NCBI GenBank assembly: GCA_035347995.1 | Contig: DAOPQD010000027.1 | Location: 1 to 36,194, forward strand | Origin: JAAZNO01 sp012798275 | Lineage (GTDB): Bacteria > Chloroflexota > Anaerolineae > B4-G1 > SLSP01 | Direction: 5' to 3' | Length of the DNA: 36,194 nucleotides | Translations under genes and position numbers: made by a program | Notes under the pieces: generated by a model | What the model was told of the DNA's origin: nothing | The model's input: the letters and a program-made list of their open reading frames with translations, nothing else | Databases searched by the model: none | In this document: piece after piece, positions 20,809-29,735 of the stretch | How the letters are laid out: every line of letters begins with the position of its first letter | Numbering within the stretch: position 1 is the stretch's first letter

Positions 20809-23800
20809 TCACGGTTCTCTATTTCCGAGGAGCGGCAGGTAGAGGGTCACCGTCGTGCCAACATTGACCTCGCTCTCGAGGGTCGTCCATCCGCCGTGGA
20901 GTTCGACGATCTCCTTCACGATCGCCAGGCCCAACCCCGTGCCGGATTTTTGCAGCAGCTGCGGAATCTTGCCCCGGAAGAACCGATCGAAGACATAGGG
21001 GATTTCTTCCTCAGGGATGCCGATGCCGGTGTCTTGAAGGGTGACGGTGGCCCACACCCGTTGTTCGATCTCGGCGGTGCCGATGATGGCGGTGACCTGT
21101 CCCTCGCCCGGCGTGTATTGGATGGCGTTTTCCACCAGGTGGCTGAGGACTTCGACCAGGCGTTTGGAATCTCCCAGGACATGGACGTTGTGCGCCGTTT
21201 GCACCTGGCGTAGTTGCACGCCGGCCTCGCGCGCCATAGCCTGATGGTTGCTGATGACGAGCTCGACCAGGTCGTTCAGCCGCGCGGGCTCAAAGTGCAG
21301 CTCGACCCGGCCGGCGTCAATGTGCGCGAGCTGGAGGATTTTTTCGACCAGGTGCGCCAGGTGCTCCACGCTCTGCGCCAGCATTTCCACATAGAGCGGT
21401 GCTTTCTGCGGTTGCCGGGCCAGGAGCTCCGTGTAGAGTTTGATGGTGGTGACGGGGGTCCGCAGCTCGTGGGAGACGTTGGCGACGAAACCCGACTTCA
21501 TGCGTTCCAGTGCTTTGAGCTGCGTGATGTCGTGAAGGGTCACGACGACGGCGGGCTGCTGGGGTTGGGGGTCGAAGATGGCAGCGGCGTTGAGCTGCAA
21601 ATCCAGGCCCGCCAGCGTCAGCATGACGCTCGGATGTTCGGCAGAATGGCCGGCGAGCTCCTGGATAGCCGCCCGCAGGCTGGCGCCGTCCTCGGGCGCG
21701 AGGGTGCGCGTGAGCCAATCCTGCGCCACGGGGTTGGCCTGTAGAATTTGCCCTTGCATGTCCGCCACGATGATGCCATCGGAAGTGCTGTTCAGAATGG
21801 CGTCGAGGCGGGCCAGTTGCCCCTGGATTTGCGCCGTGCGCTCCTGCACCCGGCGTTCGAGCTCGCTCGCGTAATCCTGCAACTGGTGATAGAGGCGGGC
21901 ATTTTCGAGGGCGGTGGCGGCGTAAGGGGCAAAGAGCGCCAGCCGTCGCGCGTCGGCGGCGCTGAAGCGCCCGGGCTTTTGGGCGTTCACGTTGAGGAAG
22001 CCCAGCACCTTACTCCCCATCAGCACGGGAGCGCCGACGTAGGAGCGCACCCAGGAGGGTTTGTTTTGCGGCGTGGGGTTCCATAGCGGACTCGCACTCG
22101 TATCGGCAATCACCAACGGCTCGCCGGTGCGCATCATCCGCCGCAGGGTCGCTGTGTCGAGAATGGACAGGGGGACTTGTTGCGGGGGACGGGAGGCGGA
22201 CAGCTGCTGATAGCCACGGGAACGCACGGGGTAGGCAAAATTGCCTTCGATCAACATGATGTTGCAGGCGTCGCCGGGGACAATCCGTTCGACTTGCTCG
22301 AGAATGCGGTCGAGGACTTCGCTGAGATCCAACGTCGCGGTGACGGCCGCAGCGGCCTGCGCCAGCGCTTCTGCCAGCTCCCGCTGCGCGCGCTCGGCCT
22401 CGAAGAGCTGGCTGTTGGCGACCGCGATGGCGGCTTGCGCTGCGAAGGCCTCTGCCAGACGGGCGTGTTCCTCCGTGTAGAAGCCCGGTTCGTGCTTGTC
22501 GAGGGCAATCATGCCGAGGGGTTCATTGCCGATGAGGAGCGGCGTGCCCAACCAGGAATGAATGTTGGCCTGCACGTGGGGTTCCTTCAGAAACTCGCTG
22601 TACCTGGTCGGGGCATCCCCGACGATGAGGGTTGCGCGCCGGTGCATGACCTCGCAGTTGGGACTGGTATGGGCGGTCAGGTCGAAGGTAAATCCCAGCA
22701 GCTCCTCCAGGTTAGGGAAGCCATGTCCGCCGATGATTTCCAGGCGTTCCCCTCGGAGCAACTGCACGGAAGCGCTGTCGTAGGGCACGACTTTGCGGAG
22801 CTCGATGAGGATCTGCTCGATCACGCGATTGCGATCCACTGTGGTGATCATCGAAAGGGCCGCGGTGCGCAGGGTTTCAGCCTCGCGGCGGCGTTGCTGC
22901 TCGGCGGCGAAGAGGCGGGCATTCTCCATGGTGACCCCGATTTGATCGGCAAGCACTTCCAGGATGAAGCGGTCTTCTTCGCCAAAGGCATTGAGATTCA
23001 CGCTCTGGACGTCGAGCACGCCGATGGGCTCGCCTTTGGCTTTCACGGGCACGGCGATTTCGGAGCGCGTTTCGGCCAGTTCTTCTATCCGCCAGTAGCG
23101 CGGCTCTTGGGTGACATCATTGATTACCAGGGGCTGCCCGTGGGCCGCGACCCAGCCGCAGATGCCCTGCACGCCGGGCTCCAGTTCGATGGTGCGGTCA
23201 GGCGTCATCTCGAAGCCGGCTTTGGCCCGCAGGGTGAGCCGTTTCTGCGTCGGGTCTATCACCAGGATGAGCACATAGGCGTAGTTGAAGGTCAGCCGGA
23301 TCAGCTCGACAATTTGTTGCAGCAGCTGTTCGGGATCGAGGAGGGAGCTCACTTGCCGGCTCACCTGCCATACCAGCAGCAGCTGTCTGGCGCGCCGTTC
23401 CAGGTCGTCTTGCACCCGGCGGCGCTCGTCGAGTTCCGCCTGTACTTGCTGGAAGAGCCGGGCATTTTGGATGGCAATGGCAGTCTGGTCCGCCAGCGCC
23501 TTGAGATATTCCAGATCAACGCTGCGGAAAGCGCCGACTTCCGGGCTTTGCAGATCGAGCTGCGCCAGCACCTTCCCTTCATGGATGATGGGGAGGACAA
23601 GCTCCGCGCGGGTGGAGGGGACAAATTCCCAATAGCGGGGATCCTGCCGGACATCGTCTACGACCACGATGCATTGATGTTCGTGGGCATAGCCGATGAG
23701 GCCCTTTCCCAGCACCAGCGGCGTGCTCATCGCCAAAGCGGTCTCCTCGGGAGTGAATCCCAGCAGCTGGTTGATCTCCTGATATCCCTCGGCCTCGTTG

Positions 23801-24279
23801 ACGAGGAGCACAGTGCCATGGGCGGCGCCGGTGATCAACATGGCCTCTTTGGCCAGCAGCTCAAAAATCGCATTGATCTCGAAGGTGGCGTTGATGGTGC
23901 GCCCCAGGCGAGAGAGGGAGGCAAGGCGGGCATTTTGGGCTTCGAGTTCCTGACGCGTCCATTGCAGTTCCGCCGCCCTTTCCACGTCGCGCGCGTCAAT
24001 GGGCTGTGGGTGTTGCCGCGCGACGGCGTCGTAGCCGGCGAGCATGTCTTCCAGCAGCGCAGACAGGTGCGGGGCGACGTCGCTCAAGGGTGCGCCGGGG
24101 ATTTCCTCTAGCAGCTTGTGGAGCGCGGTTTTCTGGAGTGCGGCGATCTGGCCGCGAGGAAATCCACTCGCGGCGCAGGCCTCTCCGATGGCGGTCGCGG
24201 TATCTGGTGCGTCGTGCTGCGTCATTTCAGCATAACCCTGCGCCAAATAACGCTCCAGCTCCTGGCGTGTGATCGTCAT
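20809..24279 (-). CDS. Multi-GAF sensor histidine kinase
   Basis: This 1156-aa protein is a soluble sensor with no membrane helix. Residues 1-115 form a helical domain of unknown type. About four GAF domains follow (about 140-290, 320-470, 490-650, 670-820; recurring phrases such as GICGWVAAHGQPLVINDV and SEIAVPVKAKGEPIGVLDVQ). Then come a short coiled coil, a PAS domain (DAILNSTSDGIIVADMQG), a HisKA box VSHELRTPVTTIKL with His937, and HATPase_c (ENAIQYTPGEG, DTGIGIPEEEI, GTGLGLAIVKEIV). GAF domains usually bind small ligands or chromophores; a bilin-type Cys is not obvious. The RBS is weak (AAGGGGC). No response regulator is adjacent, so the partner is elsewhere. Confidence 0.9.
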   Translation of the reverse strand: MTITRQELERYLAQGYAEMTQHDAPDTATAIGEACAASGFPRGQIAALQKTALHKLLEEIPGAPLSDVAPHLSALLEDMLAGYDAVARQHPQPIDARDVERAAELQWTRQELEAQNARLASLSRLGRTINATFEINAIFELLAKEAMLITGAAHGTVLLVNEAEGYQEINQLLGFTPEETALAMSTPLVLGKGLIGYAHEHQCIVVVDDVRQDPRYWEFVPSTRAELVLPIIHEGKVLAQLDLQSPEVGAFRSVDLEYLKALADQTAIAIQNARLFQQVQAELDERRRVQDDLERRARQLLLVWQVSRQVSSLLDPEQLLQQIVELIRLTFNYAYVLILVIDPTQKRLTLRAKAGFEMTPDRTIELEPGVQGICGWVAAHGQPLVINDVTQEPRYWRIEELAETRSEIAVPVKAKGEPIGVLDVQSVNLNAFGEEDRFILEVLADQIGVTMENARLFAAEQQRRREAETLRTAALSMITTVDRNRVIEQILIELRKVVPYDSASVQLLRGERLEIIGGHGFPNLEELLGFTFDLTAHTSPNCEVMHRRATLIVGDAPTRYSEFLKEPHVQANIHSWLGTPLLIGNEPLGMIALDKHEPGFYTEEHARLAEAFAAQAAIAVANSQLFEAERAQRELAEALAQAAAAVTATLDLSEVLDRILEQVERIVPGDACNIMLIEGNFAYPVRSRGYQQLSASRPPQQVPLSILDTATLRRMMRTGEPLVIADTSASPLWNPTPQNKPSWVRSYVGAPVLMGSKVLGFLNVNAQKPGRFSAADARRLALFAPYAATALENARLYHQLQDYASELERRVQERTAQIQGQLARLDAILNSTSDGIIVADMQGQILQANPVAQDWLTRTLAPEDGASLRAAIQELAGHSAEHPSVMLTLAGLDLQLNAAAIFDPQPQQPAVVVTLHDITQLKALERMKSGFVANVSHELRTPVTTIKLYTELLARQPQKAPLYVEMLAQSVEHLAHLVEKILQLAHIDAGRVELHFEPARLNDLVELVISNHQAMAREAGVQLRQVQTAHNVHVLGDSKRLVEVLSHLVENAIQYTPGEGQVTAIIGTAEIEQRVWATVTLQDTGIGIPEEEIPYVFDRFFRGKIPQLLQKSGTGLGLAIVKEIVELHGGWTTLESEVNVGTTVTLYLPLLGNREP

Positions 24280-24330
24280 GGCAGCCCCTTTTTACCGAAC
24301 ACAAACCCAAATGACGGCTTTTACCCTTAT

Positions 24331-24336
24331 ATTATA
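24331..24336 (-). promoter_or_regulatory. -10 box upstream of the multi-GAF kinase
   Basis: A perfect TATAAT on the minus strand lies 52 nt before the start codon at 24279, in the only AT-rich stretch between the two genes. No good -35 box is present. The complementary words ACAAAC (24300-24305) and GTTTGT on either side could form an operator. Confidence 0.45.
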
Positions 24337-24389
24337 ACCTGAGTTTGTCATTTTGGGGATGGTTGAAAAGGGGCGGCAAGATACACAAA

Positions 24390-24429
24390 CAGACTTCGGT
24401 GACTCGCCTGCGCAAGCCACCGAAGTCTG
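24390..24429 (-). terminator. Hairpin after the HtrA-like gene
   Basis: CAGACTTCGGTG (24390-24401) pairs perfectly with CACCGAAGTCTG (24418-24429). On the minus strand it follows the protease stop by 27 nt, with a modestly T-rich tail (TTTGTGTATCTT). It is probably the terminator of that gene. Confidence 0.6.
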
Positions 24430-24456
24430 CCGGATTGAGAGAAGGCGGACCGCGGC

Positions 24457-25674
24457 TCAGGATTTGGGTCGCTCCTGCAGGGTCAGGCGGATGTCGCGCT
24501 CGGCGCCGTCACGCAGCACGGTGAGGGTCACCGTCTGCCCCGGCCGGCTCTGAGCGCCCAACACCGAGACCAGCTCGTCGAAGCTGCGGATGGGGACGCC
24601 GTCAAACGCGATGATGACATCTCCTCCAACGGCGACTTGCCTCCCTCCGATGGTGACTTGCCGCGTGCTGCCTTGCAGGCCGGCCTTATCCGCCGGGCCG
24701 CCCGTGATGACCTCCATCACCAGCGCGCCGCGTTGCTCCGCGGGCAGATCCATGGCCGTCGCGATCTCGGAGGCCAGGCTCGTGCCGCTGATGCCGATCC
24801 ACGGATGGGCGTAGGCGCCTTTCTCGATGAGCACCGGCACGACGCGCTGGACGATCGTGGCCGGAATGGCGAAGCCGATGCCCACGGACGCCTGCACGGG
24901 CGAGACGATGGCCGTCGTCACGCCGATGACCTCGCCCTGTTCGTTCACCAGCACCCCGCCGGAGTTGCCCGGATTGATGGGGGCGTCGGTCTGGATGATG
25001 TCGGGGATGCTGTACTGGCTGCCCAGCGTCTCACCGACGGCGAGCGAGCGTCCAATCGCGCTGACGAAGCCGACGGTCATGGTGTTTCCCAGGCCGAAGG
25101 GGTTGCCGATGGCGACGGCGAGTTGTCCCACGCGAGCCTCTGCCTGAGCCATGCGCACCGGTCGCAGTTTCGCTTCCGGCGCCTCGACTTTGAGCACTGC
25201 CAGATCGCTGTCGGGGTCAGAGCCGATCACTGCGGCGACTGCCGTCGTGCTATCGGAGAACTGCACGACGATGCGTGTCGCGTTCTCAATGACGTGATAG
25301 TTGGTGACGATGTGCCCCTCCGTGTCCCAGACGAAGCCGGAGCCGGCGCCTTCTTCGGAGGGCAGCGGCAGGTCCTCGGAAAAGGGCAGGATCATCCCGC
25401 CGCTGCTTTGTTGGGTGACCCGAATGCTCACTACCGAGGGATTCACCCCGGCGTAGATGGTCTCCAGGGCGTCCTGGAGCGCGGCGAGCACGCCGGCCTG
25501 GTCCGGCAATGGCGTCCTGTCCGTCTCAGAGACGCTGGCAGGCGTTGGCGTCGCCACTGCCTCCGTCTGCGGCTCAGAACGCTGGGACGTCATGAGTGAG
25601 AACAAATTGCAACCGCTCAAGGCCACGAGCGCGATCAGGGTCAGGGCGATGATCAACAAATTTCGTTTGCGCAT
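24457..25674 (-). CDS. HtrA/DegP-like serine protease, lipoprotein
   Basis: This 405-aa envelope protease acts in protein quality control. It has a lipoprotein signal (MRKRN, hydrophobic core, ALSGC with Cys22), a short Thr/Pro linker, then a trypsin-like domain with His127 (TNYHV), Asp157 (DSDLAVL) and Ser238 (GNSGG), and one C-terminal PDZ domain (about 285-400; GGPADKAGL, GDVIIAFDGVPI). The start at 25674 is chosen because GAAGGAGGTGG lies directly upstream. It is monocistronic, between a -10-like box and a terminator hairpin. The gene name degP/htrA is not assigned, since several paralogues are usual. Confidence 0.92.
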   Translation of the reverse strand: MRKRNLLIIALTLIALVALSGCNLFSLMTSQRSEPQTEAVATPTPASVSETDRTPLPDQAGVLAALQDALETIYAGVNPSVVSIRVTQQSSGGMILPFSEDLPLPSEEGAGSGFVWDTEGHIVTNYHVIENATRIVVQFSDSTTAVAAVIGSDPDSDLAVLKVEAPEAKLRPVRMAQAEARVGQLAVAIGNPFGLGNTMTVGFVSAIGRSLAVGETLGSQYSIPDIIQTDAPINPGNSGGVLVNEQGEVIGVTTAIVSPVQASVGIGFAIPATIVQRVVPVLIEKGAYAHPWIGISGTSLASEIATAMDLPAEQRGALVMEVITGGPADKAGLQGSTRQVTIGGRQVAVGGDVIIAFDGVPIRSFDELVSVLGAQSRPGQTVTLTVLRDGAERDIRLTLQERPKS

Positions 25675-25781
25675 AAACCCCACCTCCTTCACTGTTCACT
25701 GCTTGCCACGCACCTGGTGCATTGTCCCTCTCGTCAGCGTGGCACACTTCACATATAGCGACCTCTTGGGCCGTAATTTTC

Positions 25782-25787
25782 ATTATA
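25782..25787 (-). promoter_or_regulatory. -10 box upstream of the HtrA-like gene
   Basis: A perfect TATAAT on the minus strand, 107 nt before the start codon, in an AT-rich patch. No convincing -35 box is seen at 16-18 nt, so an activator or alternative sigma factor may be needed. Confidence 0.4.
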
Positions 25788-25900
25788 AGCGCTTCGAGGC
25801 GGGAAGTCCTTATGAGGAGCTGTTGCGTGATTTAAGAGCAGCTTAAGACGAGGGAGACGCCACGGGCTGGCGCATACCCTGCAAGCAAGGGAATGTGAGT

Positions 25901-25927
25901 CGTGAGCAGCGACGGCGACGGCTCACG
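25901..25927 (-). other. GTGAGC-type hairpin after the two-component kinase
   Basis: CGTGAGC (25901-25907) pairs with GCTCACG (25921-25927) around a GACGGC-repeat loop, just past the kinase stop at 25932. The same GTGAGT/GCTCACGG vocabulary is found at 20750-20817 behind the other minus-strand kinase. No T-run follows. Confidence 0.4.
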
Positions 25928-25931
25928 GGTC

Positions 25932-27380
25932 TTATTCGTGAAATTCGGGTTCATTCGGGGCCATTTTCGCCGGAGGCTCCAGGGGCAGGAGGAGGTGGAA
26001 ACAGCTGCCGCTGCCGGGGACGCTTTCGATTTCGATGCGCCCGCTGTGGGCGGTGATCAGGTCGCGGGCGATGGTGAGCCCCAATCCCATGCCCTGGGGG
26101 AAACGATGACTCGCTGCCCCGCGGTAAAAAGGCGTGAAGATGCGCTGTTGTTCTTCCAGCGGGATGCCGGGGCCGGAGTCTTGCACGGCAATCTCCAGCG
26201 TCTCGGCGAGGGTGCGCGCGGTGATGGCGACGCTGCCGCCGGCGGGGGTGTATTTGATGGCGTTGCTGACGATGTTGCCCAACGCCTGCGCCAGACGATC
26301 GGCGTCAATGTTGAGGGTGGGGAGGTTGGGCGCCAGCGAGGTCTGCCAGCGCAGGTCTTTGCTCAGCGCCGCTTCCCGCCACGGGCTGAGGGTCTGCTGC
26401 AGCCAGGGGCCGATGGCGGTCGGGGTCAGATCCAGTTCCAGGGGACCGAGCGCCTGCCCGTAGAGCTGGGTCAGATCATCCAGTAGCCGGCGCATGCGGG
26501 TGATCTCGGCGTCCATGCCGTTGAGCAGTTCATCGCGGAGGCCGGGATCCTCGGTTGCGCCGCCGGCGAGGGCCTGGATGGCGGAGCGCAACGCGCCGAG
26601 GGGCCTGCCGATTTCGTGGACGAGGTTGGCCAGCAGGCGCAGCCGCGCTTTCTCCAGGCTTTGAAGCTGGACGGTGAGATCGTTGAAGGCGCGGACGAGC
26701 AGCCGGTATTCCACCGGGCCTTGCTCCGGCAGCTGCTCCAGGGGTTGGCCCTGAGCCATGCGGATGATCGCTTCAGTGCTGCGCGTGAGAGGCCGTTCCA
26801 GATCCAAGGCCAGATACAGCCCCACGCCCAGGCCAACCAGCAGGCCTACCGCGAGGACGGAAAAGATGAACGTGCGCGCGCGGGGAAAGCGCTCGTAAAC
26901 GCTGGAGAGGGGGTCGGTGAGGCGAATGACGCCGATGACGCGATTGCGCTCGATGATGGGAACCAGCACGTCCGCGGCGCCGGTTCCCCGCTGTTGCTCG
27001 TAGTCAATCCGCAAAATGGCGCCGGTGCGCAGCACTTCGGCGAATCCGGGCACGGTCACCGGGCGCCCGATGTTGCGCTGCTCGTCGGGGCTGCTGGAGG
27101 CCCACAGCACGCCATCGGCGGTGATCAGGGTCATGGACGCCGAGATGTACGGATCCACCCGCGCGATGAAGGTCTGCGCCTGCAGCGGATTGTACCAGAT
27201 CGCGGGGTAATCGTCGGCGAGATCCGCCACGAGCAACGCCTGCCGTTCCAGCTCGTTGGAGAGGCCTGCGAGCAACACTTGCGTCTCCAACAAGTACGTC
27301 AGCGCCACGCCGATGATGGGGAGCACCACCAGCAGGGGCAAAACATGACTGAGGATCAGGCGGGTCCGTAATCTGCGCAT
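25932..27380 (-). CDS. Sensor histidine kinase with HAMP domain
   Basis: This 482-aa membrane kinase has a first membrane helix at about 10-30, an extracytoplasmic sensor (about 35-170, including QRNIGRPVTVPGFAEVLRTG, CHASE/dCache-like in look), a second helix at about 173-192, HAMP (LERPLTRSTEAIIRMAQG), HisKA with His255 and HATPase_c (NAIKYTPAGGS, DSGPGIPLEEQ, GMGLGLTIARDLI). The H-box reads LVHEIGRPLGAL instead of the common SHELRTPL; the Pro is kept. It follows its response regulator gene by 72 nt and both should be co-transcribed. The signal is unknown. Confidence 0.91.
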   Translation of the reverse strand: MRRLRTRLILSHVLPLLVVLPIIGVALTYLLETQVLLAGLSNELERQALLVADLADDYPAIWYNPLQAQTFIARVDPYISASMTLITADGVLWASSSPDEQRNIGRPVTVPGFAEVLRTGAILRIDYEQQRGTGAADVLVPIIERNRVIGVIRLTDPLSSVYERFPRARTFIFSVLAVGLLVGLGVGLYLALDLERPLTRSTEAIIRMAQGQPLEQLPEQGPVEYRLLVRAFNDLTVQLQSLEKARLRLLANLVHEIGRPLGALRSAIQALAGGATEDPGLRDELLNGMDAEITRMRRLLDDLTQLYGQALGPLELDLTPTAIGPWLQQTLSPWREAALSKDLRWQTSLAPNLPTLNIDADRLAQALGNIVSNAIKYTPAGGSVAITARTLAETLEIAVQDSGPGIPLEEQQRIFTPFYRGAASHRFPQGMGLGLTIARDLITAHSGRIEIESVPGSGSCFHLLLPLEPPAKMAPNEPEFHE

Positions 27381-27398
27381 AAGTCAAAAGTCGCATCA

Positions 27399-27459
27399 GG
27401 GGTGAGGGGTAATGGGGCCAGCACCCAGCTGCCAGCCACCAGCACCCAGCCCTCACCCC
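27399..27459. repeat. Low-complexity inverted repeat between regulator and kinase genes
   Basis: GGGGTGAGGG (27399-27408) pairs with CCCTCACCCC (27450-27459), which overlaps the regulator stop codon. The loop is made of near-repeats of CCAGCACCCAG and GCCAGCCACC. It is of the same general kind as the plus-strand cluster elements and may set the regulator to kinase ratio. Confidence 0.5.
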
Positions 27460-28136
27460 ACCAGCTTGTAGCCCACGCCACGGACGGTGACGATGCGTTG
27501 GGGGGCATGAGGGTCGTCCTCCAGTTTTTCGCGTAGCCAGCGGATATGCACATAGACCACTTGAGGCTCGCCGGTGTATTCGGCGCCCCACACGCGGGCG
27601 AGCAATTCTTCGACCGACAGCACCCGGCCGGCCTCCTGCGCCAGCGCCGCCAGCAGATCGAACTCCCGCGGGGCCAGCTCCACCGGCTGTCCGCGCAGCA
27701 TGACGGTGTGCGCCGCCATGTCCACAACGAGATCGCCGATCACCAGCGGGGGCGGCGGCGTGGAGGGCGGAGGCGCAGCGCGGCGCAGCACCACTTTGAT
27801 GCGGGCAAGCAACACGTCCATGTCGAAGGGCTTGGTGATGTAATCATCGGCGCCCAGCTCCAGGCCCAACACCTCGTCGAGCTGCCGTCGCCGCGCGGTG
27901 ACGAAGATCACGGGGGCCGTCACCTGCGCCCGCAACGCCCGTAGCCCGTCCAGACCATCCATCCCCGGCAGGCCGATGTCGAGGAGGATCAGGTCAGGCG
28001 GGTCAAGGCGCACGGCGGCGAGGGCATCTTCGGCCGTGGCAGCCGTAGCGACCGTGTAGCCGGCCTTTTCCAGATTGAAGGCCAGACTGCGCCGCAGGAG
28101 CGCGTCATCGTCTACGATCAGAATGTGTTTGGACAC
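27453..28136 (-). CDS. OmpR-family response regulator
   Basis: This 227-aa regulator has a receiver domain with D10/D11, phospho-acceptor Asp53 (LLDIGLPGMDG), Thr in FVTAR and Lys in ITKPFD. A Pro-rich linker follows (PPPSTPPPP, about 123-131), then a C-terminal winged helix (LAPREFDLLAAL, VVYVHIRWLREKLEDDP, RGVGYKLVG). The start is GTG with no clear RBS, which fits translation behind galE, whose stop lies 48 nt upstream. It is the partner of the following kinase. Confidence 0.92.
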   Translation of the reverse strand: MSKHILIVDDDALLRRSLAFNLEKAGYTVATAATAEDALAAVRLDPPDLILLDIGLPGMDGLDGLRALRAQVTAPVIFVTARRRQLDEVLGLELGADDYITKPFDMDVLLARIKVVLRRAAPPPSTPPPPLVIGDLVVDMAAHTVMLRGQPVELAPREFDLLAALAQEAGRVLSVEELLARVWGAEYTGEPQVVYVHIRWLREKLEDDPHAPQRIVTVRGVGYKLVG

Positions 28137-28184
28137 GGCAGAATGTAGCGCGAGCTGCAGTTTGCAGCCGGCACGGGCTTGTGA

Positions 28185-29162
28185 TCACGCCTCATAGCCG
28201 TGGGGATGGGTTTTGTGCCAGGCCCAGGCGGTTTCCACGATCTGGTGGATGTCCGGGTAGTGCGGCTCCCACCCCAGCTCGGCGCGGAGGACGTCGCTCG
28301 CAGCGATGAGGACCGCCGGGTCGCCCGCCCGGCGCCCGACGATCTCCGCCGGGATGGGATGTCCCGTAACGTCGCGGCAAGCCTGGATCACCTCCATCAC
28401 CGAGAAGCCGAGGCCGTTCCCCAAATTGTAGCGCCGACTGCCCTTATCCAGCGCGTACAACGCCAGGATGTGCGCCTGCGCCAGGTCGCTGACGTGGATG
28501 TAGTCGCGGATGCAGGTGCCATCGGGGGTGGGGTAGTCATCGCCGAAGACCTTGATGCTTTCGCGTTGGCCCAGGGCCACTTGCAGCGTCAGCGGGATGA
28601 GATGCGTCTCGGGATGATGATCCTCGCCGCGTTGGGCCGTGGCGCCAGCGGCGTTGAAGTAGCGCAGCGTGGCATAGCGCAAGCCGTACACGCGGTCGAG
28701 CCAGTAGAGCAGGCGCTCCAGGATGTGCTTCGATTCGCCGTAGGGGCTGCCCGGCACGATGCGTTCTGTCTCCGCGATGGGGATGCGTTGCGGGTCGTCG
28801 AAGAGATTGGCCGTCGAGGAGAGGATGAACCGTTGCGTGCCGTAAGTCACGGCGTTCTGCAGCAGATTCAGGCCGTTGGTGACGTTATCCCCCAGATATT
28901 TGAAGGGCAGCGCCATGGATTCGCCGACGAGGGTGTTGGAGGCGAAATGCATGACGGCCTCGGGCCGCTGAGTCTTGAACAGGGCCTCGACGGCGTCGAA
29001 GTCGGCCAGCTCGCCCTGGACAAAGATGGCCTCGGGGGGAATGGCGGCGCGATGGCCCTGTGAGAGATTGTCGAAGACGACAACGTCTTCGCCTGCGGCG
29101 AGCAATTGCTCTGCAACCACGCTGCCGATGTAGCCTGCGCCACCTGTGACGAGAACTTTCAT
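28185..29162 (-). CDS. galE: UDP-glucose 4-epimerase
   Basis: This 325-aa enzyme interconverts UDP-glucose and UDP-galactose using bound NAD and supplies sugars for polysaccharide or glycolipid synthesis. The N-terminal VTGGAGYIGS binds NAD; SSTANLF supplies the Ser/Thr region, YGESK the catalytic Tyr and Lys, and RYFNAAGA and IRDYIHVSDLAQAH are standard GalE phrases. The length fits the family (about 330). AGGAG lies 6 nt before the ATG, and a good promoter lies at 29215-29243. No other sugar genes are adjacent, and a two-component pair follows in the same direction. Confidence 0.93.
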   Translation of the reverse strand: MKVLVTGGAGYIGSVVAEQLLAAGEDVVVFDNLSQGHRAAIPPEAIFVQGELADFDAVEALFKTQRPEAVMHFASNTLVGESMALPFKYLGDNVTNGLNLLQNAVTYGTQRFILSSTANLFDDPQRIPIAETERIVPGSPYGESKHILERLLYWLDRVYGLRYATLRYFNAAGATAQRGEDHHPETHLIPLTLQVALGQRESIKVFGDDYPTPDGTCIRDYIHVSDLAQAHILALYALDKGSRRYNLGNGLGFSVMEVIQACRDVTGHPIPAEIVGRRAGDPAVLIAASDVLRAELGWEPHYPDIHQIVETAWAWHKTHPHGYEA

Positions 29163-29214
29163 GGGACACTCCTGTCGTTTTGAGTCTTTTATGACCGGGT
29201 CATCTCAAGGCCCT

Positions 29215-29243
29215 ATCATACACGCGCCGGGGCAAAGCGTCAA
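29215..29243 (-). promoter_or_regulatory. Sigma70-type promoter of galE
   Basis: On the minus strand TTGACG (29243-29238) and TATGAT (29220-29215) match 5/6 each and are separated by exactly 17 nt. The galE start codon lies 52 nt past the -10 box. Confidence 0.7.
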
Positions 29244-29280
29244 ATGGCGGCGGCGTTTTGAGGATGCGCCCTTCATAGCA

Positions 29281-29328
29281 GCAGCTGCCGCAGATCCCGC
29301 TGGTTTGCGGGGCGTCTGCGGCAGCTGC
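29281..29328. other. Long perfect hairpin between galE promoter and the small gene
   Basis: GCAGCTGCCGCAGA (29281-29294) pairs fully with TCTGCGGCAGCTGC (29315-29328). An inner CCCGC/GCGGG stem extends it. It lies 35 nt past the stop of the minus-strand small gene at 29364, so it probably ends or protects that transcript; no T-run follows on either side. Confidence 0.5.
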
Positions 29329-29363
29329 GGAATCGGTGAGTGTTTTCGTCGGCCCGGCGAGTC

Positions 29364-29570
29364 TCAGCGCTCTGCGGGAGAGGCGTCCTCGCGCTCTTGG
29401 GTCTCTTGCCTCAGAAAGTCAAAGAGGTCTTCGGGACTGAGGAACCCGCGGCGTTCGCCGGTGCCGGGGCATTCCAGCGAGGCGCGCCAGCGTCGCTCCC
29501 CTCCCTCGGTGGTTTCCCAGAGTCGCAATAGATAGGAAAGATAACGCGGGTGAGTTTTTCCCTGGCGCAT
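29364..29570 (-). CDS. Small conserved-looking protein, function unknown
   Basis: This 68-aa protein has the pattern YLSYLLRLWE, then WRASLECPGTGERRGF, then LFDFLRQETQE. I recall similar small proteins in Chloroflexota, where a strand-rich LRLW-xn-WRASLExPxTGERxGF core precedes a helix. This is memory of the family, not a search result. The ATG has GAGGG 6 nt upstream. It lies 165 nt after the membrane-anchored unknown gene and in the same direction. No function is assigned. Confidence 0.65.
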   Translation of the reverse strand: MRQGKTHPRYLSYLLRLWETTEGGERRWRASLECPGTGERRGFLSPEDLFDFLRQETQEREDASPAER

Positions 29571-29735
29571 GGTCCCTCATTCTGAGTTTGAATCGCGCTT
29601 TCACTCGAATTTCACTGCTCGAAGTTTGTCCCCTCCGGGTTTTCCCGCGCTCATCCGTGAGCCATGCTGCCCCGAAGGCACACGCTCGCGTCCGTCGGGT
29701 CATGCGCGCCGCCGCCTCGCCATCCGTCGGACGCC

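Noticed and set aside
22177..24111. 644-codon open frame on the plus strand opposite the multi-GAF kinase
   Set aside because: The minus strand has clear GAF domains here; the plus-strand product has no recognisable motif.
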